Of a stretch of 20,398 bases of DNA, positions 1 to 11,000 are shown piece by piece; the first letter of the stretch is position 1, and each line of letters starts with the position of its first letter. The DNA is from Sphacelaria rigidula (lineage: Eukaryota; Phaeophyceae; Sphacelariales), in assembly GCA_964200075.2 (NCBI GenBank), contig CAXNAA020000533.1, forward strand, positions 1 to 20,398, read 5' to 3'. The position numbers were made by a program, and so were the translations under genes. The notes beneath the pieces were generated by a model, which was not told the origin of the DNA, searched no databases, and was given only the letters and a program-made list of their open reading frames with translations.

Positions 1-439
1 CCCTTGTCCCCTGGTCATCATCCAGGATCCACTATATACTCAATCGTGTCGGCGTGATTTCGCCACAAATCTCACGAAAACGTCGTTCGTAATTCCCCGA
101 CATTGGTTTTTCACATAGAACCCCAGTACTTCGGTCATCGGAATCCAAATTTGTGTGGCGTGTAGTACTTGTTCATAGCTACCAGTAGGTGGAGGAATGG
201 AACCATGTTTCGAAGAAGAGCTGGTGTAGATGCGAAGATCTTAATTCTCCGGGTTCTCATCCGCAATGAAAAACTCCATCCTCAATTTCGATGACCGGCT
301 GTCAATTGTCTGTTAGAGGACGTATACATGCTCAAGAGTGTCCAGATTACTCAAAGCATACGGCATGTGAAAGCTTTTGAGTGCAAATATTCCTCTGGCG
401 TCTTGCCACGAGGCTTGTACTTCGTCCGACGAAAAAATA

Positions 440-620
440 CCCTCTGGCAACTATACGGTATGTGAACCCTCTAGGAGGCACATTTTTTCCTGGAGGGATC
501 AAGCCCTCCAGAGGGTTCCAACTGGACTGTAACTGCTCTCGAGTAAGCAATACCCGACCAAAACAGAGTATTCCGAAATACTCGGAGGGTTGAAAAATAG
601 TACGCTGGAGGGAGCCGATT
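440..620. repeat. Cluster of CCCTCTGGAGGG-like palindromes
   Basis: The half-sites CCCTC and GAGGG recur in both orientations within 180 bp (near 440, 467, 491, 504, 584, 612). The best pair is GAACCCTCTAGGAGG at 464-478 against CCCTCCAGAGGGTTC at 504-518. A 7-bp stem, GAGTATT/AATACTC, sits at 566-583. Confidence 0.55.
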
Positions 621-981
621 GGCCACGTACGCCGGTTTTTGAAGTTGGAATGTAATTTTTTTGAAACGAGTAATTTTGGTCATTACGAAATCATTCAAGG
701 ACGGGTTTACTTTCATCTTCGCCGGTTATCAAAAGCCTCAGGGTTGTGGGGACTTCGAGGGATCACGTGCCGTTCTGGGATCTCCGGTAACAACCGTATG
801 AAAAAAGTGTCCTCAAATTGTTCCGTGGTGATCGTAGGTGCCTGAGTGCAAATCTTTACAGTCCAAATGCACCAATTTGTCGCGAGGTTTTGCCGATGAG
901 TGAGCTGTAGTGTACTATGCCGATACGACCTTCCAACTATTTGATGACAGTATTAGGCGCAATTCTATAACGTGAAAACAG

Positions 982-1000
982 CCCCCCCCCCCCCCCCCCC
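982..1000 (+). repeat. Run of 19 C
   Basis: Nineteen consecutive C residues in non-coding DNA. The length may be unreliable because such runs are hard to sequence. Confidence 0.95.
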
Positions 1001-3080
1001 TGCATCAGTTTATCGAGTTTCTCAACGAAACTCCGTACAAGCAGTCGTTGAACTACCCCCGAACGAGCACATTCTTAAATTTTGCTCCAAGGCATTCGGT
1101 GCACCGACTTCCAGGGCTCTCCATGCCTGGACCCCGGGAAGCCGATAGAGATCGAAGAAACTTGAAATGTCTTCCAACAACATTCGTTCTCCATCCGGAG
1201 CACCGGCACCCACTGGGCTGCCGAGGTTGAGGGCGATCTGGACTTTTATATGACAGATATTAGGGAACCGTCCGGATGCTTTGTGGGTCTTTCGCGCAAA
1301 TCATGAGTGGAAATCCTACAAGGCCCCACATCAACAGAATATCACTTCGGGATGTATTTCGATCGTAGAGTGATCGTTTTCACATCTTATCTTCTGTCAG
1401 ATTCCCGAGCCGGTGGTGTTTAATACGACGGGGAGCATGTGGAGAGTGGGTGAAAATTGGGTTCGAAACTCGTACATTTAATTTCCAAATTTGGAGGCCG
1501 CTGATTTGTCGACGTACATCTTCACCCCTAGCGTCAACCTTTTGGCCTTGAACAAAAATCCGGGTACGTCACCCTCTTTCAGTTTTTTATGGCGATCCAT
1601 ATGATACCGTGGATACGACTATTGGATAACCACCACCAAAGGTAATCGCTCAAGAAAAATTTTGGGCGCTCACCCGGAACCAGCGTGTAGCGACCCCACC
1701 TATGAACTCGGTGCCGTGTACTCTGTGCGCAGGGCTGTTGTTGCTGCTACAGCTGCTGTTGCCAAGGCATCAAAATCATCGAATACGTTCGAGCTTTCCC
1801 CAGCAAAACCTCGCATTTTCGCAGTTTTTAGGTTGAAAACAAAGCAAACCCGACCGGACAAACGAAAAAAGCCATCGACAACACACAAACGCAGACCAAA
1901 ACGAGACAAGGGGACGAAATAATTCAGGATCGGAGCTTTTCGCAGAGAACCAGCCAGTTGCAAGGACATGCGTCATCACTAGAATAGCATCCCCATGAAT
2001 GCATATTCCACGCGGGTCATTGCATTCAAGTGCTGCTCCTTTACTCAAACCGTGCGACCAAATCTTCGTGGACTGCAATAATAATCTCCGGCAAAACATT
2101 TTCCCTTTAAACTTCTTCAATTTTTGGAGTGGAAACAGGGAAGTCTTGGACCCGCTGTTGAATTCCCATCTCTCCATCCCTGTCCCCCTGAAAACAGCGC
2201 ACTGAAGCTCACTGCATGTGTTACAGGGGGGAAAAGATGTACATCAATGCATCACTTGGTTGTCGAGTTCACCACTTTTTTTTCGAACCGAACCGAGCTC
2301 TCATCTTTCACCTCAAATTTCTTCTCAGCGCCATCGTCGACTCTTTTACGGATATTCCTTCACCAATCCATTCTTCTTTCGCGAGTTCAACCACGCGACA
2401 GTACGGCAGCCACGGTGTCATTATTATACCAATAATAATTATAACAGCATGAATTATGATGAAGACACTCCACCCCACTTAATCCACGCATGTATCGACT
2501 GTACATCCAACACACTGCAAATCGCCCATGACACAGCATGAATGATACGACTTCGACCACTATTCGGCGGCAAGACGCTCCCGTCCGTTTTCGATCAGTT
2601 GACGACTTGCAACATGTCTTCCTCCGCTAATATTCGTTTCACGACTCAACAGGCATACGAACACAACAGCGGAGCACCCAACACTCATCACCACAATTGC
2701 ACCGCAGCACTGTACGTTACCCTTAAGCTCATGCGCATGGGATAGGACGGGCAGGGGAGAGGAATGGGACACGGTAGAGAGATCTCGTGTACAGCTAGAC
2801 CAAAAAAGGGAACACAAGCAAGTTCGGCGACGTGTCCTTCATCTTTCCGTGCGGTTGTCGATTTCCACCAAATCAGGGCTCAAACGAGAACAGTTTCGAC
2901 CGAAACAATCCCACATTGCCGCCGCAACGAAACGACAACCTACTGCCAGGTGGTTGAAACAATACACTCATCAAGAGAACGAGAAGAAACACTTTTTTTT
3001 TATGTACAACAAATGTAGAAAATGTCACGAGATCGGAAAGAAGATCGGATTACAATGCCCTACACCTACCCTGTACCTAG

Positions 3081-3146
3081 ACGACGAGGGCGGAGACGAC
3101 GAGGACGACGACGACGACGAGGGGGAGGAGGAGGAGGAGGAGGAGA
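3081..3146 (+). repeat. GAC/GAG trinucleotide tract
   Basis: Imperfect GAC units pass into GAG units over 66 bp. One frame would code an Asp/Glu run, but the surrounding frame does not look like a protein. Confidence 0.85.
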
Positions 3147-4713
3147 AAAGCCACCAAGAACAACCGACACCGTGCAACGCCTACTTTTCTTTTTTACATA
3201 CAGACAGTTCAAGTGAGCTTGAAAAGCATCCACCAAAACGAAACACTCGATAGACGTTCAACGGTTCCAAATACTGTACATCTTTCTTTCACAACGTGGT
3301 CTTCGGTCCAACCCCGCCCCTGCCCCCTCCTCCCCAGCCACCCTGCCGGCAAGAATCAATCACGTTCCTTCCAACACCACCCCCTTGTCGCACAAACACA
3401 CAAAACACCACCGCACAGCCCAGTGAAAAAGGTCGTAAACAGACAAGGTTCCCACCCCCCGTCATCAGATCACGCGCACCCCGTCTCCGGTGGTGCTACG
3501 TAGCCAAGATCCTGGGGTAAATAAGCGAGTATTCACAGGGAAAAGTAGAGAAAAATTGTATCACCTCTTGATTCGGGCGCGGGCGCGCGGGGATATCTGT
3601 TTTCGTGCAAAAGTGCACGACAAAAACAACTCATGCGGCAAAGGTACCGGTGACGGGGCATGATACGGTACTCACCAACACATGCCAACACATCATTTCT
3701 CGCGCGCGTATTACCTACTTACGATGCAAGGGTGGGGAATTGGTGAGGAAGAGCACAAGCTCTTACCCGTGCGACATAGTCCTCCGAGCGACGGAGCACT
3801 TGAGCGATCGCCTGACGACGTAAAAAGGATGAATTCATCAGTGAAAACACGCCACACAAAAAAATCACTCGCGCGACAATTTTCTGCGCGGAACCGTACT
3901 GTCCGTACAAGCCATCCATGCACATGAACAGAGCTAGAGCAAAGTTAGGCTTCCTGTACAGCAAGCACGGCAGATACCGTTCAAAGTTGCCGTATAATCT
4001 CACATTCTTCAGACACAGCGCCCACCTCTCCACCGCCCGCCCCCCTGCATAGGACAAGAGGATTACCGTCCTTGTCCGATGCGTGACACACTAAAGGGCC
4101 ATCGATTTTCTTCAAACGGTCGCAATAACTGTCGACAATGTCTCCATAGGGTCCACGAAGGAGATGGAACTGTCCAGCGATAATAGAATCCTAAGTCTTT
4201 TGGGGCAGTGTTTCTGGGACAAGATGTTGGCCACGCAAATACTGTACAGATTTGATCAAAACTTTGAAAACCAATGGCTCCACCACCGTCTCCCTCCACT
4301 GGCGCTTCGTACCCGTATGATTGAACATCGTCGAAGCCTAGCCTCGAATCTCTGACGAATACTTGAGGAGTGGCTACTACCGTGCTAATGTAATATACAT
4401 CCCAACTGGGGGAAACGGACGTGTTAGGGGGTCTCCACGCTGTCGAATAAAAGGTCAGGGAAACGGGACATCCCCTCAACAAACAGTACACCGTTTTCCT
4501 AGGGTCCGCTACTTACTGCACACAACAATCTCCACAGTCACACCTCCACGACGAACGTTCGAATCCTCCCACCATCACGCCACAAAACGTTTGGCACGTT
4601 CTACCGTCTTCACCTTGCAGTCTCGTGTGTGCTCACACCATCAAATGGGAACCGTACTCTTTTCTATACCCCCGTAGACAAACCTCATCACCAATCCACC
4701 CCCACCTTCAACC

Positions 4714-5025
4714 TCAACTCGAGCTTCTAACGTCCGGTTCCAACCCCACTCCCGACCCATCAACTCTCCCCGGCGGAACCTCCGCAGCCTCCGGCTGCAC
4801 CGCTGTCCTTATCGGGCTTCTACTGCTGGTGCTAATAGCGCCATCACCGTCGACGATACCCTCCGTCGCCGCTGTTTCCGACCTGGACGCAGGTTCTGTC
4901 GACAAGGGGAACACCATGGGGGCAGCAGCCTCAGACGACGAAGTGGCAGCTGCCGATTCTTTTGCCTCCTGCTTCTCTATACTGGCCACCTCCACGGCGC
5001 GGCGCGCAAATTTCGTCATGTAGCT
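4714..5025 (-). CDS. ATG1: ATG1 exon 12: last helix, tail and stop
   Basis: 312 nt, residues 1580-1682 and TGA at 4714-4716. Acceptor [31 protein letters not shown] continues the helix that starts with RTLQ in exon 11. After that comes an 80-residue Ala/Ser/Thr/Pro-rich tail with no recognised motif. Confidence 0.83.
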   Translation of the reverse strand, partial: SYMTKFARRAVEVASIEKQEAKESAAATSSSEAAAPMVFPLSTEPASRSETAATEGIVDGDGAISTSSRSPIRTAVQPEAAEVPPGRVDGSGVGLEPDVRSSS

Positions 5026-8000
5026 CTGTTATCGGTAGGACGGGGTACGTGCGCGCGGGGATGAGGGCGGTGGTTGAAGGGGCGGGTGACCTTTATGAAA
5101 CAATCCATCATGATTGCGGTATGCTCAGGTGTCGAACAATTCCACATCTTCGGATGACTTGACAACAAATCTACATCAACAGAGGGGGGGATGACGTCTG
5201 AAACGGGCAAAAAGCATACTGCCCGATGTGAGAACCTGAATTTCTGCTTGGTGTGACTGCGCTGTGCGTGGAAGATCCTCAACGTTGCCCGGTTGAGCCG
5301 CCCAGCGACGCCAAGACGAGATACTTCCTGCATCGTAGGTCAAGCGTGCACGAGGTACACGCCTTGAACGCGGCTACGGTCCGCAAGTCTACGCAAGCGA
5401 TGTTCAACTTGATTCAGATTGTTATGGACATGAAAAGCACTGGATGTCCACCCGTGCACCCGTTCCCCTTACGGGATAACGCTCCGGTACAAGAGGAGTG
5501 AAATAAATCAGGCTGCCCCCCGCCTCCATCCCTCCTTTCCTCCTCCACCTTACACATAAAGGGGATCGTAGGTATGAAAGAGGGCTACTAAAACAAATCA
5601 GATTCCGGAACAGTCTCATTGGGGTAGGAGGTTCATGAAGTCACAGTGGGGCATATGCGACAAGCCTGTGGCTCATACACATTATTCCCACACCGCGTTT
5701 CCCTCTCTCCCCGTCCCCACCCACTCATCCTCCTCAAAATGCCAACATTCTACGGCTTTCGTGATCGAGAAACTGCCAGAGACGCCTCTTACCTGTAACG
5801 TCCGTTGGTCAACCTCACTCAACCCACCACCGCTGCCTCCGGCGACGTAGCCCGACTCTCCACCCGCACCACCCGCACCACCCACCCACCCACGACGAGG
5901 GGACACGGCGCTGCTGCGGCCAACGCTGGCGCTGGCGTCCGGTCTCGCCACAAGGGCGTCCAAAAGAAGGGTCTCCAACAGTAAAGCGGCCTGCGATCCA
6001 TCGTATCCCGTTCGCGAGGAATGGAGAATGACGCGTTCGAGGAGTGTATGTGTATGTACGTATTGGGGGCGCCAGGTACTTCGAGAGAGCATGAGTGAGA
6101 ACCACGGTCAATCCGTGTCCAGAACACGCTCATATACATGGGTTTCAGCATCGTCTTTACCCACGGATTTCGTGAATGTGCTTACGAACGAATATTCCGT
6201 CACATGAGATTATCATCCATTCCGTCATCCATACTCCGAGGAGAGATGCACTTCACGAGGGTCGCATCCCTCCTCACTCGTCATCCGCGTCGCCATGGAG
6301 TTCCACACGCAAGAATAAACGCACAGCTCTCTTGTCGTAGCGGAATACATCCACAACACCACGAGGATTTTGCCCCCAAGTCCAAGGGCGGGAATGTAAC
6401 ATGCATTGCTTGTGGAAGCGCAACGATTCAACGATTCAAGATTATGGTTTGGGGTCTTCGGGGGGGCAAAGAGTGGATAAGACGTATGCGGCCCGCAGTC
6501 GGTAGGTGTTGAGTGGGGTGGTGTTTTCGGCACGCACGGCTGCGGAACTAAATTTCACCACCCAACCCTTTTAGAACTGTTGATGGAAAAGTGACGATTT
6601 AAAAACTCCCATATTCGAGCTTTCGTCTCCGGGAAAACGTCACTTCGAGCTCGGTGCACGAATCTGTCACACTAGTATACTTGAACTGAGAGTGGTGCAC
6701 CGATTTGGTGGGCTGCATCATCAAACACCTCCAGAAAAAGAACCGTATCTTGCCCAAGAACACGTCAACTGTAAATTGTCATTTTTCCATCAACGGCTCC
6801 GAAAGGGTTAAACCCTCGGGCTGTCTTCGTTTCTTGTGAACCTCGGGCGCAGCTTCCAGAGTTGGGAGACCATGGGAATCTAGGCCATCTTCATATATAT
6901 CACTGTTGTGTAAGTAAGAGCCTATATCCTGCAACGGCTAAAGTCACGAACAACGTGCCTCACTTTGCCCACCGGCCCGAATGTCTCCCTACATCAGTAG
7001 TACCCAAGGTCGTCAAAATACTCTTGATTAACAACACCGATCTTCAAAACTGGGGACAAAAAACATGAAAACAAACTTGCAACGACTATTCGTTGTTGTC
7101 TCACATATTTCAGAAAATTGGCCACCCAAAAACCATCGCTGCGGCATTTGAACCGTCATGTACTTCTATAAAGCTCTTTGTAGCCTTTTCTGATGCTCGC
7201 ACAATTGTGGACGATAAAATCAGCGCTACAGTCACGAATCAATCGCCCGCCGCTGACGTACCTTTTCGTAGCCCTTTCGAGCGGGCTCCCACATACCAAG
7301 AACCTCGCTCGCCGCCGACTCCCGAGCCTGCGCGAGAGCCGCTCGCACAACAATATCCTTGGCAGAAACCGCGACAGCTCCTGACGCCGCTCCATGCCTA
7401 TTCGAAGAAGACAACATGGAACCTGCACCTCCACTGCCGCTGGCTCCAGCTGTCGCCTCTCTCACAGACTGCGTCATGTTCGCATTGACAGGCACTGTAC
7501 CGCGTCCTCCGGGTGCCGCGGAAAATGCCAAACCCCCCGCCGACACAGACGAGGTCTTCCCTTCACCGCCGCTTCCTTCCGGGAGGTTCGACTCTGGTGG
7601 GATTGATATACCAACACCGGCCGATACGCTCCCCTCTGCCATTGCCGCCGTCTGTGCGGGGTTGGATAACCCCGTTTCCTGCGCCCCCCGCAACTCCACC
7701 CTGCAGCGCTCCGCACGCCTCAAGATTGTTGAGAACTGCCCGGTCAACCACCTAAGCAAAGATCCACCCCATGCAGCCACCTGCGCTTCCGACGACGAAG
7801 CTGCTGCCGCTATCGATGACGGAGATAATCCGGCGCCGCCGCCGCTAGTGGTACTGTTAGCGCCAACACCGGCGCCTGCGCCGCCACCACTGGGAGTTCC
7901 TCCGATTGTGGTGGGGGACGGCAGGCTGCCGTCGTCGCCTCGTGATACCCGTCCTGAACCCTGCCTAGAAATCGCCTGGTGGGGGCGGGGACTGTTATCG

Positions 8001-11000
8001 GTGCCCCCCGCAGCAGCTCGCGACGAGCCCAAAGACGACGGCCGTTGATCGTCATCGGCCGATGACGTCGGACCACCTCCCACCGCCGATGCGCGAAGCG
8101 GGCCTAGGTTACTCCGGGTGTGCTGGGATCCGGCGGGCTGTGGATTTGGCGACGCCGGAGGGGAGGGGGGTGGCGCCGCTGCCGCTGCAGCAGCAGCCGC
8201 GGCGGGGTGCGCGTGAGAGAGAGACTCCAGGGCCTGGTTGCCCCACACGATCGCCTCCTTCGCCATGGATAGGCTCTTCAGGTAGAGGACCACGGCCTCT
8301 CCGAACAGCCGGTGGCTATCACAACAGGTCGACGAGGCAGACCCTCCCCCTCCTGTGTCGGATGATTGCGAGCTGCTGTCGCCGCCACCGCCGCCGCCAC
8401 AAAAAGCCAGGGATGGGAACCAGTTGGTGTCTTCCTCGTCGGCGAAGAGCGGGGGCCTAGTTTCGCCTGGGTGTCGACAGTGCGGTCAAGAAAAAAAATG
8501 CAGACTTGCGGTGTGGGTGCGGATGGGAGATGTGATGCAGCGTCACCCACGACTGTGCCAAAGATGACTGAGCTAGGGGAGCGGGGCGAAAATGAAAACA
8601 CAGGCACTGCAACAACACCAACCATCATGAATACCTAGAAGCTCACCATATACCACCGCTTGAAACTCTCTGGAAGCAACAATTCATCAATCACCTTGCG
8701 AGAACACGGTGGCATGTCCGTCGGCAGCCTGCGCGAAAGGTCCTCTCTCCGCCACCGATTGCAGCCCCCGCAACGACTCGCTTCCTGCACTGCCCCGATC
8801 TTGGCCTATGCTAGAAGCTCTGGAGGAACGCATGAGAGCGTCAATGCCTTCTCTTTGTCGGGCGTGCATCGCTGGCACAACGCAGGAGTCTCCGAGCTGA
8901 AAATGGTGGCACCGAAACGCCGACATACATGCGGAAGGAGCAGAGGCGAGCCAGCAGCTAGCTGCATTCAAGAAGGGCAAGCGTTGCTCAACACATCGAA
9001 TCAAACAGCCGGTCGAAGTGCGTAGCCACCAAAAGTTTGCTTTGTTCTTATGAGTATACAGCACCCGGCTACGCCAGTGCAGTGTTGTGTTCCACATTAA
9101 TCGTCCATCTAGTCAGTTTTTTCAATATACCTTTCTGTGGTCTGGCGGTACACCCACCACCTACCTGCGCCAATAGCACCGCACGCCTGCCGAACAGCTC
9201 CACAATCTGGCCGGATTTATTGGGTCCGAGATGACGCGCGGTAAGCCGTTTCGTTGAATGTTGGGGAGGGCGATGTTGTAAGCAAAACACCATATGGATG
9301 CAAACATGAATTTTGGAAGGGTTATGTACCACGAGGGGCCTACAGCAGTGTGTTCTTTTGAAACGACGAAAAACTAATGTTCTTCTACGGATGGTCAACA
9401 GTCAGAAACAACTCAACGCACAAACGACGGGAAAAATAGCGGGAGTCCGCTAGTTTGGTCACCTCTTATCGCGGGAGACGGAGCTAAACGCTCTGATGTA
9501 AAAGTCTTGACGTCCGACCAGTTTCCTACGCCACGGATTTTCCACCGGGTTGACATGTTAGAATATATAACAATGAGTTCTACGGAATATGTGAGCCTGA
9601 GCACAGACGCCCGCACGACCCCCTCCCTGACCACAGACCTGAAGGCACCGCACAATCCCTTCCAATGATAGAGGCGGAGCCCCCCCCCCCCCACCGCCGG
9701 CAACTCGGCCGTCTCCGGGTCCCATCGCACCTCCACCGCCTCCTGTCCCAGCGGCCTGTCCACCTGCCCCCGCGCCACCCCACATCCATCTTCCTCCCGC
9801 TGCTACAAGCCGAGGCCCGAGGGACCGCGGATCGCTCGCTTCTGCTACGCCTGCACCGCTGCCTGCCCTTCCCCGTGCCCCCACCACTACCCCCACCCTA
9901 GGAATATTTTGTTGTTGTGCTAGCCCGGCCGACTTTGGTTGTCCGCCACCGGCTTGATCCAAGGAGGTGGCGGTGGAGGTAGCGCTGCTGTCTACCATGA
10001 CGAAGTCGTCGCTACCACCGGAGCCGTCGCCGCTGTCAGAGCGCCCTTTCATCTGTTGGCGCGGTTGTAGCAGCTGCTGGTGTGCTTGCTGATGCTCAAA
10101 CGCACCCGCAGCCGCTTCCTGCTCAAATCTCATCCGCATAACCCGCTCCACATCACCAACACCACCGGCACCTGCGGCGCCGGTACCCGTCATCCCTACC
10201 GCCCCTCCTAAGCTCCCACCGTGAGCAAGGCCGCCGCCGCCGCCTGGATAGACCCCGCTACCTGCGCTCCACATTCGTTGCCGCTGAGTACCGATCATGG
10301 CCGCCAGCTGCAACGGATAGCTTTCGGGGGGCGATGAGCTGAGCACCTGGAAACTTCTTGCGGGCCGGACCGTGGCTTCCGAGAGAGCCGTCGTCACAGT
10401 CGTCCCCTGAGTATTACTACTCCTCGCATACCCCCGGCGTGGGGGAGGATCGGTGGGTGACAAACGCGGGGACAGATGGGGCGATGCCTCCACCGACAGC
10501 GGTCGTCCGCTGCTGATGCCGCCACTGATATCAAACGCGGGGCGAGCTCGACCATCCTGGTGGTGATGTGGTTCATCATATGAGACCCATGGTGATTCTT
10601 TATCATCCTTCTCAAGACCCCGCGGGCCTTCCCGTGAAACTTGCGCTCCGAGATCGTACGAAAGGCGACGAGTGCGGGTACCGCCGCCGACGCCATCACC
10701 GCCACCCCGACCTTCGTCTCCCGCCACACTGTAGGCTACCCTTCCACTAGTGGCGTCATCGATGTACGCCGCGCTCTCCCGCTCGCGTTCCCTGGCGCGC
10801 GCGATGGCGTAGCCCATGTACGACACTTCCGGCGCCGAGCTTGGTCCGTGGGGGCGAGGGCGTCGTCGCTCGTAAGATTGAAGCGGGGCAATCTCGCCGC
10901 CGCTATCTCTGCCACCATCTTCTGCATGCCCACCACCCCGCCATCCGCCACGACCCTGACCGCCGTGCTGCGGCCAGTACCCGCCACCGCCACCGCCGGC

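Larger units (their letters stand above)
1..4713. other. No convincing gene; ATG1 downstream and intergenic DNA
   Basis: Reading frames here are short, overlap on both strands and match no family I recognise. The part next to 4713 should include the ATG1 3' UTR, but I found no clear polyadenylation signal. Repeats inside are listed separately: a palindrome cluster (440-620), a C19 run (982-1000) and a GAC/GAG tract (3081-3146). An exon of a neighbouring gene could be hidden here. Confidence 0.55.

Noticed and set aside
1776-2177. Overlapping frames on both strands near 1660-2180, one ending in an Ala/Thr-rich tail
   Set aside because: The Ala/Thr text comes from a short GCT/GTT-type repeat. 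A terminal exon of a neighbour cannot be excluded but has no support.
2849-3253. 134-codon acidic plus-strand frame
   Set aside because: The Asp/Glu run comes from the GAC/GAG repeat, and the flanks show no family and no splice or start support.
4063-4491. 142-codon minus-strand frame just downstream of ATG1
   Set aside because: Composition is random-looking, there is no homologue I recognise, and it lies where the ATG1 3' UTR is expected.
7359-8048. 229-codon plus-strand frame
   Set aside because: Pro/Ala-rich antisense shadow of ATG1 exon 10, caused by its GC-rich low-complexity codons.
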